From Poindextera sp041691315 (GTDB lineage Bacteria > Pseudomonadota > Alphaproteobacteria > Caulobacterales > Caulobacteraceae), in assembly GCA_041691315.1 (NCBI GenBank), contig JBEPUW010000007.1:46679-110678 (forward strand): 64,000 bases of DNA, written 5' to 3'. This document shows, piece after piece, positions 52,699 to 60,182 of the stretch; position 1 is the first letter of the stretch, and every line of letters begins with the position of its first letter. The translations under genes were made by a program, and so were the position numbers. The notes below the pieces were generated by a model. That model made no database searches. It was not told the DNA's origin and saw only the letters and a list, made by a program, of their open reading frames with translations.

Positions 52699-53226
52699 AT
52701 GCCTTTGGACCCCAAACGGATGGCTGAACTGGTCGAACCCCATTCGACCGTCTCTGATCGGATCAGGGCGCTCGACGCCGCCGGAGTCCCGCGCGCCGAA
52801 ATCGCGCGGTTCCTCGGCAAGCGCTACCAGCACGTTCGCAATGTCTTGCAGGACGACGCGCAGGCCGGCGGCTACACGCTTGGACGCGCGGATCTGAGCG
52901 GCGTGCGCGAGACCGCCTCGGCGTTCGAGCGGAGCGAGGACGAGGCCGCATTCGTCGAACGTCGAAGCCAGGGCGCCTACTGGCTGCGGGTTCGGCCCGA
53001 CGGGAGCATCCTGTTGCCAAGTGAAGTCGCCGAGGCGCTGGACGCCGCGCCGGGCCAGCGGGTGTTCGCCCGCTTCGGGGCCGGCGAGCTGAGGATCGTC
53101 AGCGGCGAAGCCGCCATGCAACAGGCAAGAGACCTCGTCCGCCAGCATGTTCCGCCGGACGTGGACATGGTCGGCGACCTGCTGGCCAGCCGCCGCGCCG
53201 AGATCGCCGCGGAACACGATGACTGA
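52699..53226 (+). CDS. Antitoxin with HTH and AbrB-like domains
   Basis: A 175-residue protein. Residues 15-50 (STVSDRIRALDAAGVPRAEI, then ARFLGKRYQHVRNVL) look like a helix-turn-helix of the sigma-70 region 4 or resolvase type. Residues 95-145 (GAYWLRVRPDGSILLPSEVA, then DAAPGQRVFARFGAGEL) match the swapped-hairpin AbrB/SpoVT pattern used by VapB antitoxins. The two DNA-binding-type domains in one antitoxin are unusual. The end (ASRRAEIAAEHDD) would contact the toxin. GGGAG six bases upstream supports ATG 52699; ATG 52684 is an alternative. It overlaps the PIN toxin gene by eight bases. Confidence 0.72.
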   Translation: MPLDPKRMAELVEPHSTVSDRIRALDAAGVPRAEIARFLGKRYQHVRNVLQDDAQAGGYTLGRADLSGVRETASAFERSEDEAAFVERRSQGAYWLRVRPDGSILLPSEVAEALDAAPGQRVFARFGAGELRIVSGEAAMQQARDLVRQHVPPDVDMVGDLLASRRAEIAAEHDD

Positions 53227-53602
53227 GTTCGTCCTGGATGCCTCGGCCGTTCTCGCGGATCTTAACGGAGAGTCTGGCGGCGACGTCGCTCGCGCCTCCA
53301 TGCGCGGTTCGGTGATGTCGGCGGTGAACATGGCTGAGGTCGTCACCAAGCTTATCGATCACGGCATGACCGCGGACCAAGCCTCTGCGCTGAGCGATCA
53401 GCTCAGTTGCGAGGTGCTCGATGTCGATCGCCGCCGGGCTGGCTCGGCCGGCGCGCTTCACGCCGAGACACGTCGCACCGGCGTGTCGCTCGGCGACCGG
53501 TTTTGCCTGGCGCTGGCCAAGGAGTTGAACCTTCCGGCGCTGACCGCCGATCGTCGCTGGAAGACCCTCGGCCTGGGCATCGAGGTTCAGCTCATTCGTT
53601 GA
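53219..53602 (+). CDS. PIN domain ribonuclease toxin (VapC-like), second module
   Basis: A 127-residue PIN-domain RNase. The acidic ligands are visible in FVLDASAVLADL (Asp7), SAVNMAEVVTKL (Glu), VSLGDRFCLALAKE (Asp) and ALTADRRWKTL (Asp). It belongs to the PIN branch with MTEFVLDASA starts. The ATG lies inside the antitoxin gene end (53219-53226), a classical coupled arrangement. Not similar at sequence level to the VapC-like toxin at 33133 beyond the motifs. Ends 32 bases before ubiG. Confidence 0.86.
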   Translation: MTEFVLDASAVLADLNGESGGDVARASMRGSVMSAVNMAEVVTKLIDHGMTADQASALSDQLSCEVLDVDRRRAGSAGALHAETRRTGVSLGDRFCLALAKELNLPALTADRRWKTLGLGIEVQLIR

Positions 53603-53634
53603 CGCGCCGGGCGTGCCGGTTCAGCAAGGCTGAC

Positions 53635-54384
53635 ATGTCTATCGCGGCTTCCAGCATCGATCCGGCCGACGTCGCGCGGTTTTCGGCCATCGCCGAGGAA
53701 TGGTGGGATCCGAACGGGAAGTTCGCGCCGCTGCATCGGTTCAATCCGGTGCGGCTGGACTTCATCCGCGAACAGGCCCTGGCCCGCTTCGGCCGCGATC
53801 CGAAGGCGCGGGCTCCGTTCGCGGGTTTGCGCCTGCTCGATATCGGCTGCGGCGGCGGCCTGCTCTGCGAGCCGATGAACCGGCTGGGGTTCGCGGTCAC
53901 CGGCGTCGACGCCTCCGAACGCAATATCGCGGTCGCCAGCGGCCATGCCGAGGCGATGGCGCTCGAGATCGACTACCGGTGCTCGACCGCCGAGACCCTA
54001 ATCGGCGACGACCAGGCGCGCTTCGACCTCGTCCTGAACATGGAGGTGGTCGAGCACGTCGCCGAGCCCGGCCAGTACCTGCGCGACTGCACGCGCTTGC
54101 TGAAACCCGGCGGCCTGATGATCGTGGCGACGCTGAACCGCACCATGAAGGCGCTGGCGCTGGCCAAGATCGGCGCGGAATACGTGTTGCGCTGGCTGCC
54201 CCCGGAAACCCACGACTGGCGCAAGTTTCTCAAGCCCGATGAGATCCGCGGCTTTCTGGATTGCGAAACGGTCGCGGTCGATGGGCCGTTCGGCGTCAGC
54301 TTCAATCCCCTGTCCGGCCGTTGGACGCGGGGCGCGGATGCGGACATCAACTACATGATGACGGTGAGCCGCCCGGCCGCCTGA
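53635..54384 (+). CDS. ubiG: Ubiquinone biosynthesis O-methyltransferase
   Basis: A 249-residue methylase catalysing both O-methylations in ubiquinone synthesis. DPADVARFSAIAEEWWDPNG and FAPLHRFNPVRLDFIREQ are the UbiG N-terminus. LRLLDIGCGGGLLCEPMNRL is the SAM motif, MEVVEHVAEPGQYLRDCTRL and KPGGLMIVATLNRTMKALAL the next motifs, and PETHDWRKFLKPDEI the substrate-side loop. In related genomes it often lies beside lysC, divergent; here a toxin-antitoxin module sits between them. Confidence 0.96.
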   Translation: MSIAASSIDPADVARFSAIAEEWWDPNGKFAPLHRFNPVRLDFIREQALARFGRDPKARAPFAGLRLLDIGCGGGLLCEPMNRLGFAVTGVDASERNIAVASGHAEAMALEIDYRCSTAETLIGDDQARFDLVLNMEVVEHVAEPGQYLRDCTRLLKPGGLMIVATLNRTMKALALAKIGAEYVLRWLPPETHDWRKFLKPDEIRGFLDCETVAVDGPFGVSFNPLSGRWTRGADADINYMMTVSRPAA

Positions 54385-54429
54385 CGCGTTAAGGCCACGC
54401 TGTCCGGATCAACCCCGCGAGACTCGACC

Positions 54430-55116
54430 ATGGCCCAGCCCCCAACCCCCGGCCTGTTGCAACGCCGGTGGCGCTTCATCCTGGCGGGCGTCCTCGGCAT
54501 TGCGGGCGGCGTGCTGGCCCGCCTGATCAGCTTTCCGCCCTTCCTCTCCGGCCTGGTAGGCTGGAACAGCGCCTGCCTGGTCTTCCTGGCGACCACGCTG
54601 TGGATGATGTGGCGCGACGACGAGGCGACCGTCCGCGCCCGCGCCGCCTATGAGGACCAGGGCAAGACGGTGACCCTGGGCATCGTCATGATCGCCGTCA
54701 TGGCCAGTCTGGCGGCCACCGCCATGGCGATGCACGAGGCCAAAACGGTCGGCGCCGGCGCCGCAGGACCCGCGCCCTGGGCGGCCTGGGTCATGTCGGT
54801 CACAACGCTGGTGCTGGGCTGGATCGTGGTCCAGACAGTGTTCGCCCTGCGCTACGCGCATCGCTATTTCGGCGACCGCGATGACGACGGGACCATCGAC
54901 CGGGGCATCAAGTTCCCGGGCGAGGCGCCGAAGACCTATCACGACTTCATCTATGTCGCCGTCTGCGTCGGCGCGACGGCGCAGGTGTCCGACTTCAACA
55001 TCATCACGGCGGACTATCGCCGGCTGGTGACCCAGCACGCGCTGCTGGCCTTCTTCTACAACACCATGGTGCTAGCCCTTGGCATCAACATTCTGGCGAC
55101 CATCATCGGGCATTAG
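54430..55116 (+). CDS. DUF1345 family membrane protein
   Basis: A 228-residue inner-membrane protein with four to five spans (about 17-35, 38-55, 80-100, 120-140 and 205-225). RWRFILAGVLGIAGGVLARL starts it. The characteristic soluble loop contains FPGEAPKTYHDFIYVAVCVG and SDFNIITADYRRLVTQHALL, diagnostic for DUF1345. Function is unknown; the family is often near respiratory or ubiquinone genes. It follows ubiG by 45 bases on the same strand, so co-transcription is possible. Confidence 0.85.
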   Translation: MAQPPTPGLLQRRWRFILAGVLGIAGGVLARLISFPPFLSGLVGWNSACLVFLATTLWMMWRDDEATVRARAAYEDQGKTVTLGIVMIAVMASLAATAMAMHEAKTVGAGAAGPAPWAAWVMSVTTLVLGWIVVQTVFALRYAHRYFGDRDDDGTIDRGIKFPGEAPKTYHDFIYVAVCVGATAQVSDFNIITADYRRLVTQHALLAFFYNTMVLALGINILATIIGH

Positions 55117-55265
55117 GCTGGCGGATATCGACGGAACCCGTGTGGCCGTGCGTGTGTTGCAGATGCGACATTCGGTCGCAAATTGATTCGCCTAGGTTGG
55201 GCGATGGCGCTGCGTGGGGCGTTTGGATCGTCGTCGTTAGGCGGCCGGGCGACGGATAGGGCTTG

Positions 55266-56561
55266 ATGCGAAGCGAGTGGGCGAAACTTCAAGTCTGGTT
55301 CGCGCTGATCTGGCGCGGGCTGCTGATCGACCTGAGCAACTTCCATCTCCTGCAGTACCGCAGCGTTTCCGGCTTCCTGGTTTCGGGCAAGAACTCCGGC
55401 ACCCACTGGCTGCGCTTCATGCTCAGCCACGCCATGGCGCAGCGCTACGGCATGGACCCGCCAGTTCACTCGAGCGGGCGAAACTCCGAGGACTTCGTTG
55501 GCCATCCGCGCTGGCCGCGCAGGCATCCCGAGCTGCCGTTCATCGCCTCGTCTCACAACCTGCCTTCGTCCGTACTCTCCTGGGGCTGGGTGCGCTGGCT
55601 GTTCGACCTGCCGCCGGTGGTGGTTCTGGTGCGCGATCCGAAGGAGGCGATGCTTTCCCACTACGTCAAATGGCATGGGGTGCTGTCGCTCAGCCTGCAC
55701 GACTACATCTGCAACCAATCGACCAAGCGCAAGCAACTGGCCGACGGCTGGTGGTATATCGACTTCTTCAACCGTTGGGGCCGCATGGCCAAGGCCGCGC
55801 CCGACCACGTGCTGGTGGTGCGCTACGAAGACCTGCAAAAGGCGCCCGAGTACTGGCTGCAGCGGATTTCCGACCATATCGGCCTTGGCCTCGACGCCGC
55901 GGCGATCACCGCGGGTATGGAGGTCTCGACCCGCGAGGCCGTGCGCTCGACCCTCGACCCGGCCTACGGCGAGGCAATCGTGCCGGACGCCGGCGAGCGG
56001 TCCAGGGTCCGCCTGCCGGCCGCCGAAGACGCCTTCCTGACCAGGCAGTTCGACGACCATCTGCACGACGACTTCGGCTACGGCCATGCGCGTCGGACCA
56101 ACCGCGCCGAGCGCCCCAGTGTCGGCGCCAGAGGTCTGGCCTGGGCCAAGGCGGCCTTTCTGGCCGCGGCCGGCTACGCCGTGTTCAACCAGTTCGGCCG
56201 GCCGTATTTCAACCTGACCCTGGCCTCGCCCTGGAGCCAGCTGGAGCTGACCGGGGTGTTCACGCTGCTGACCGCGCTTGGCGCGCAATCCTTTCCGCGT
56301 CTGAAGGCGGCGGTGCCTGCCCTGCTCACGGTCGGCGGCGCCATGGTCGAATGGGCGCAACACTGGCGCCTGGCCCCGGGCGACGGCAGCCTGTCCGACC
56401 TGACGGCCGAGATCGCCGGCATCGCCGTCGCCTCGGGCATCATGCTGTTTATCGCCTTCAGCTCCGCCAGCAGCGCCCGGCGGGCCCGGGAACTCAGTTC
56501 AGGTCCGTCTTCTTCGGCGGTTCGGGCGGCAGCGGCGCGACCTGCACGCCGTCCTCGATAA
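55266..56561 (+). CDS. Sulfotransferase domain fused to VanZ-like membrane domain
   Basis: A 431-residue protein. Residues 35-250 resemble PAPS-dependent sulfotransferases: FLVSGKNSGTHWLRFML is the 5'-phosphosulfate loop, VVVLVRDPKEAMLSHYVKW the 3'-phosphate segment and VLVVRYEDLQKAPEYWLQ the third motif. From about 285 the chain becomes membrane-spanning (AKAAFLAAAGYAVFNQFG, SFPRLKAAVPALLTVGGA), with VEWAQHWRLAPGDGSLSDL, then TAEIAGIAVA, which fits the VanZ-like Glu-x3-Gln...Asp pattern. The fusion may tie sulfation to the membrane. Its last 68 bases run antisense over the DUF1178 gene end, and the tail there is Arg/Ala-rich filler. Confidence 0.75.
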   Translation: MRSEWAKLQVWFALIWRGLLIDLSNFHLLQYRSVSGFLVSGKNSGTHWLRFMLSHAMAQRYGMDPPVHSSGRNSEDFVGHPRWPRRHPELPFIASSHNLPSSVLSWGWVRWLFDLPPVVVLVRDPKEAMLSHYVKWHGVLSLSLHDYICNQSTKRKQLADGWWYIDFFNRWGRMAKAAPDHVLVVRYEDLQKAPEYWLQRISDHIGLGLDAAAITAGMEVSTREAVRSTLDPAYGEAIVPDAGERSRVRLPAAEDAFLTRQFDDHLHDDFGYGHARRTNRAERPSVGARGLAWAKAAFLAAAGYAVFNQFGRPYFNLTLASPWSQLELTGVFTLLTALGAQSFPRLKAAVPALLTVGGAMVEWAQHWRLAPGDGSLSDLTAEIAGIAVASGIMLFIAFSSASSARRARELSSGPSSSAVRAAAARPARRPR

Positions 56562-56925
56562 GCGCGCTCACCTCCTTGGGCGACGCTTCGCCATAGATGC
56601 CGCGGTCTTCCGAGGCGCCTTCGTGGATGGCGCGCGCCTCGACGGCGAAACGGTCACCGACATAGTCGAAATTGTCCGTCACGTGGCTGCGCACCCGGCG
56701 CATCGCCTCCATCATCATCGAGCGCATCTGCGGATCGGCCTCGGGCGATCCGCGCGCCTTGGTCCCCGAAACCGAGGGCGACATGATCTGTTTGCGCACC
56801 GCGTTCGAGCCGCAGACCGGGCACTCGACAAGGCCGCGGGCGTTCTGGTCGTCATAGTCCGCCGACGCGCCGAACCAGCCCTCGAAGGCATGTTCGTGGG
56901 CGCAGACCAGGGCGTATTTGATCAT
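56494..56925 (-). CDS. DUF1178 family protein
   Basis: A 143-residue protein with the DUF1178 N-terminus MIKYALVCAHEHAFEGWFGA, then VECPVCGSNAVRKQIMSPSV, a half zinc-ribbon-like CPVCGS with a preceding Cys. A helical middle (QMRSMMMEAMRRVRSHVTDN) is followed by FDYVGDRFAVEARAIHEG and YGEASPKEVSALIEDGV, also conserved. The tail is Pro-rich. Function is unknown, but it is nearly always next to the nitrilase-like gene, whose stop overlaps its start here by four bases (ATGA). Confidence 0.92.
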   Translation of the reverse strand: MIKYALVCAHEHAFEGWFGASADYDDQNARGLVECPVCGSNAVRKQIMSPSVSGTKARGSPEADPQMRSMMMEAMRRVRSHVTDNFDYVGDRFAVEARAIHEGASEDRGIYGEASPKEVSALIEDGVQVAPLPPEPPKKTDLN

Positions 56926-57758
56926 GACGCCGCTTCAGGCCCGGTGAAGGCGCGTTCGTTGGCCAGAGCGGGGATCGACACCCGGGCCTTGGCCGAGGCC
57001 GTGACGTCGAGGTTAGCTGTGATCACGCCCGGCTCGTCGTCGGCCGCCGCTGCCAGCACCTCGCCCCAGGGGCCCACGATCATCGAGCGCCCCCAGGTGC
57101 CGCGACCATCCTCGTGGCGGCCGCCCTGGGCGGGGGCCAGCACGAAGGCGCCGGTCTCGATCGCCCGCGCCCGCAGCAGGATCTCCCAGTGCGCCTCGCC
57201 GGTCGGCCGGGTGAAGGCGGCGGGCACGGTGAGGATCTCGGCGCCGGCCTTGGCCAGGGCCCGATAGAGATAGGCAAAGCGGATGTCGTAGCAGATGCTC
57301 AGGCCCAACTTTCCGAACGGGGTCTGCGCCACCACGGCCTCGGCGCCAGGCGTATAGGCCTCGGACTCCCGCGCCCGCTCGCCGGTGGGCAGGTCGACGT
57401 CGAACATGTGTATCTTGTCGTAGGTCGCGCGAACCTGGCCGGCCGGGTCGATCAGCATCGAGCGGTTCGCCGCCCCGCCGTCTTCGCGCAGCACCAGGGC
57501 CGATCCGACTAGGATCCAGACCCTCAGCTCGGCCGCCAGCGCAATCAGGCCCTGGACGCAAGGGTCGGTCTCAGCCGGCTTCAGCGCCGCGAACAGCCTG
57601 GTCCGGTCGCGTTCAAGGATGTTGGTCGCCTCGGGCGTGGCGATGAACTGCGCGCCGCCGGCCGCGGCCTGGCGAACCAGCGGCTGAACCTGCGCGAACG
57701 CCGCGGCCTGGCTGGCCGGGGTGCGAAGCTGCAGCAGGGCGACCTGAACCTCGCTCAT
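56922..57758 (-). CDS. Nit1-type carbon-nitrogen hydrolase
   Basis: A 278-residue nitrilase-superfamily amidase. The Glu-Lys-Cys triad is visible: FIATPEATNI (Glu), RATYDKIHMFDVDLPTGE (Lys) and LGLSICYDIRFAYLYRAL (Cys). MIVGPWGEVLAAAADDEPGV is the C-terminal strand. The Nit1 branch includes deaminated-glutathione amidase, a metabolite-repair role that would fit the adjacent glutaredoxin gene (inference). Four-base overlaps (ATGA) join it to grxC upstream and to the DUF1178 gene downstream, so the three are translationally coupled. Confidence 0.92.
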   Translation of the reverse strand: MSEVQVALLQLRTPASQAAAFAQVQPLVRQAAAGGAQFIATPEATNILERDRTRLFAALKPAETDPCVQGLIALAAELRVWILVGSALVLREDGGAANRSMLIDPAGQVRATYDKIHMFDVDLPTGERARESEAYTPGAEAVVAQTPFGKLGLSICYDIRFAYLYRALAKAGAEILTVPAAFTRPTGEAHWEILLRARAIETGAFVLAPAQGGRHEDGRGTWGRSMIVGPWGEVLAAAADDEPGVITANLDVTASAKARVSIPALANERAFTGPEAAS

Positions 57759-58012
57759 GCGCTGAGCAGTGGATCCAGCTGGCCGGCGCGGTCCAGCGCC
57801 ATCAGCTCGTCGCAACCGCCGACGTGTCTGTCGCCGATGAAGATCTGCGGATAGGTCGCCCGGCCGTTCGAGCGCTGCAGCATCTCCTTGCGCAGGGCGG
57901 GATCGAAGGCGGCCTCGACTTCGGTGACCTCGGCGCCCTTGGCGGCCAACAGGCCCAGCGCCCGGGTGCAATAGGGGCAGAAGGGTTTGGTGTAGACGGT
58001 GATCCTTGCCAT
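57755..58012 (-). CDS. grxC: Glutaredoxin 3
   Basis: An 85-residue dithiol glutaredoxin. ITVYTKPFCPYCTRALGLLA contains the active-site CPYC, TYPQIFIGDRHVGGCDEL the cis-Pro (TYPQIF) and GG-x-D glutathione-binding segments. It reduces disulfides and glutathione mixed disulfides. The ATG at 58012 gives the standard length; three codons more are open upstream. It follows comF by five bases and overlaps the nitrilase start by four, so it is the second gene of a four-gene operon. Confidence 0.95.
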   Translation of the reverse strand: MARITVYTKPFCPYCTRALGLLAAKGAEVTEVEAAFDPALRKEMLQRSNGRATYPQIFIGDRHVGGCDELMALDRAGQLDPLLSA

Positions 58013-58017
58013 GGCCT

Positions 58018-58797
58018 TCATATAGCGAGGCTTGCGGCTTCGCGCACCCTGGCCACCACCGCCAGATCGACGGCGCTGGCGCCCGCCGCCAGCAGCGCGC
58101 GTGCGCAGGCCTCGGCCGTCGCGCCGGTGGTCAGGACGTCGTCGATCAGCAGGATGCGCCGGCCTTCGACCCGCTTTCGCCGTCCAGGCGGCACGGCGAA
58201 GGCGCCGGCGACATTGCGGCGGCGGCCCGACCCGGACTTGCCGGCCTGGCTTTCGGTGCGCTTGGAGCGGACCAGCGTGTCCGGCAGGAAGCTCAGCCCA
58301 TGCCGCCTGGCCAGCGGCCGGGCGATCTCGGCGGCCTGGTTGTAGCGCCTGGCCAGCAGCCGCGAGCGGTGCAGCGGCACCGGCGCCACCGCGTCGGCTT
58401 CGGCCAGCAGATCGTCAGCCGCGCGGCTGACCCAGCCGCTCAACAGCCGCGCCAGGTCGGTGCGGTCGGCGTGCTTGAACTGCAGGATCAGATCGCGCGA
58501 GGCGTCGTCGTAAAGCACCGCGGCGCGTGCACGGGCAAAGGCTCTCGGCCGCGCCAGACAGGCGGCGCAGCGTTCGCCCGGGTCGTACTCGAACGGCGCG
58601 CCGCAGCCGTCGCACAGCGGCTCGGCGATGAAGGCGACCTTGGTCCAGGCCTCGGCGGAGAGGCCGCTGGACTGGGCGCGGCCGGACTGGTCGAGCATCT
58701 GCGGCGGGAAGACCAGGTCGAGCAGGCGCCGCGCCGCCGCCCGCGCGCCCGGTCCTAGTTTCCAGAAGGCCCGGTTGCCGTCATGGTCCAGCGTCAT
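58018..58797 (-). CDS. ComF family protein with phosphoribosyltransferase domain
   Basis: A 259-residue protein related to ComF/GntX. RRLLDLVFPPQMLD begins the family, a zinc-finger-like stretch CDGCGAPFEYDPGERCAAC lies near residues 60-80, and ARAAVLYDDASRDLILQFKH leads to the PRTase-type fold. VAPVPLHRSRLLARRYNQAA and RILLIDDVLTTGATAEACAR, the PRPP-binding motif, are clear. ComF supports DNA uptake in naturally competent bacteria, but its exact role is unresolved. Its ATG overlaps the ATG of the divergent methyltransferase by two bases. Confidence 0.92.
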   Translation of the reverse strand: MTLDHDGNRAFWKLGPGARAAARRLLDLVFPPQMLDQSGRAQSSGLSAEAWTKVAFIAEPLCDGCGAPFEYDPGERCAACLARPRAFARARAAVLYDDASRDLILQFKHADRTDLARLLSGWVSRAADDLLAEADAVAPVPLHRSRLLARRYNQAAEIARPLARRHGLSFLPDTLVRSKRTESQAGKSGSGRRRNVAGAFAVPPGRRKRVEGRRILLIDDVLTTGATAEACARALLAAGASAVDLAVVARVREAASLAI

Positions 58798-59611
58798 GGC
58801 CGCCCCGCCCCGCCTGTTCGACCGCGACCTGCATCGCCGCCGCCTTGACCGCGCCGCGGGCGGCTTCGCAAGCGCGAACTTCCTCAAAGTCCGCGCCGCC
58901 GCCGACCTGGTCGAACGCCTGGAGGCCATAGTGCGCGACTTCCCGATCGCCGTCGACCTTGGCGCTGGAGATGGGAGTTTTGCGGGCGCCCTCGCCGCCA
59001 GTCCGGCCCGTGCACGCGTCGGCCTGCTGGTCGAGACGGACCTCTCCGCCGCGATGCTGCGATCGCGCTCGGGGCCGCGGGTGCTGTTGGACGAGGAGCG
59101 GCTGCCGTTCGCCGACGCCAGCCTCGATCTGGTGGTCTCCAGCCTTGCCCTGCACTGGGTCAACGACCTGCCCGGAGCCCTGATCCAGATCCGCCGCGCC
59201 CTCAAGCCCGACGGGCTTTTTCTGGCCGCGGTCCTGGGCGGCGAGACGCTGAACGAGCTTCGCGCGGCGCTGACCCAGGCCGAGCTGGAGGTTCTGGGCG
59301 GGGCCGGCGCGCGCATCTCGCCCTTCCTCGACGGCTATGATGCGGTCGGGCTTTTGCAGCGGGCCGGGTTTGTCCTGCCGGTGGCGGACGTGGACCGGGT
59401 CACGGCGCGCTACCCGCACCCCTTGAAGCTGCTGCAAGACCTCCGCGCCATGGGCGAGACCAGCGCCTTCGCCGACCGCGACGGCCCGAAGCTGACCCGC
59501 ACGGTGCTGGCCCGCGCCTTCGAGATCTATGCGGAGCGTTTCGCCGAGCCCGACGGGCGGTTGCCCGCCACCTTCGACATCGTCACCCTGACCGGGTGGA
59601 TCCCGGCGTGA
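58796..59611 (+). CDS. BioC/NDUFAF5-like SAM methyltransferase
   Basis: A 271-residue methyltransferase. PPRLFDRDLHRRRLDRAAGG is the N-terminal signature shared with mitochondrial NDUFAF5 and bacterial neighbours of comF. FPIAVDLGAGDGSFAGALAA is SAM motif I, DLVVSSLALHWVNDLPGALI motif II, and RRALKPDGLFLAAVLGGETL motif III. NDUFAF5 hydroxylates an arginine in complex I; whether the bacterial form does is unknown. The ATG overlaps the comF start by two bases on the other strand, so its ribosome site lies inside comF; no strong one is visible. Confidence 0.85.
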   Translation: MAAPPRLFDRDLHRRRLDRAAGGFASANFLKVRAAADLVERLEAIVRDFPIAVDLGAGDGSFAGALAASPARARVGLLVETDLSAAMLRSRSGPRVLLDEERLPFADASLDLVVSSLALHWVNDLPGALIQIRRALKPDGLFLAAVLGGETLNELRAALTQAELEVLGGAGARISPFLDGYDAVGLLQRAGFVLPVADVDRVTARYPHPLKLLQDLRAMGETSAFADRDGPKLTRTVLARAFEIYAERFAEPDGRLPATFDIVTLTGWIPA

Positions 59612-59618
59612 CGCGGTC

Positions 59619-59795
59619 TTAGAGCGCGCCGCCGATGGTGCTGGCGGCCGTATTCAGCACGAGGTTGAACTTGGTGCTGAAACTGGTCACCGCGCCGACG
59701 ATCACCAGGAAGATCAGCGAGACGATCAGGCCGTACTCGATGGCCGTCGCGCCGGAGTCGTCGGCCAACAGCGTCACAACAAATCGCGCAGCCAC
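59619..59795 (-). CDS. Flp-type pilin (class IVb prepilin)
   Basis: A 58-residue Flp/Fap pilin if it starts at GTG 59795. VTLLADDSGATAIEYGLIVS holds the prepilin-like Gly-Ala-Thr-Ala-x-Glu-Tyr signature with Glu5, and the hydrophobic stretch LIVSLIFLVIVGAVTSF follows. NLVLNTAASTIGGAL ends it. Tad-system pilins of this size make adhesive pili. No tad/cpa genes are nearby, so it is an orphan pilin. The start region overlaps the end of the Nudix gene; GTG at 59777 (overlap GTGA) is an alternative. Confidence 0.78.
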   Translation of the reverse strand: MAARFVVTLLADDSGATAIEYGLIVSLIFLVIVGAVTSFSTKFNLVLNTAASTIGGAL

Positions 59796-60175
59796 GCGAC
59801 CAGGGGCGCGTCGGCCGGCGGCATCGGATAGTCCGCCATTTGGTTGGGTCTCACCCATGTGATCGCCTCGTGTTCCCGTGCCTGGACCACGCCGTTCCAT
59901 CTTCGGCACAGGTAAAGTGGCATGAGCAGGTGAAATGAATCGTAAGCGTGACTGGTAAACACGAACGGGGCGAGGCAGGCCTCGACGACGTTAATGCCTA
60001 ACTCTTCATCAAGCTCGCGGATCAAGCAGGCCTCGGGGGTTTCCCCCTTATCAACCTTACCGCCTGGAAACTCCCACATCCCTGCCAGATGTTTACCATG
60101 CGGTCTTTTGCAGAGCAGAACCCTGCCATCGACGTCAATAAGCGCCGCGGCGGCGACCAGAAGAATCTCGCTCAT
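59774..60175 (-). CDS. mutT: MutT-type Nudix hydrolase
   Basis: A 133-residue Nudix enzyme. The Nudix box reads GGKVDKGETPEA followed by RELDEELGI, with all Glu metal ligands. LLVAAAALIDVDGRVLLCKR and GKHLAGMWEFPGG are typical of MutT, which removes 8-oxo-dGTP from the nucleotide pool. SEILLVAAAAL starts the protein. It lies seven bases after argJ, and the row parvulin-argJ-mutT is transcribed together. Confidence 0.92.
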   Translation of the reverse strand: MSEILLVAAAALIDVDGRVLLCKRPHGKHLAGMWEFPGGKVDKGETPEACLIRELDEELGINVVEACLAPFVFTSHAYDSFHLLMPLYLCRRWNGVVQAREHEAITWVRPNQMADYPMPPADAPLVAWLRDLL

Positions 60176-60182
60176 CGGCGCC

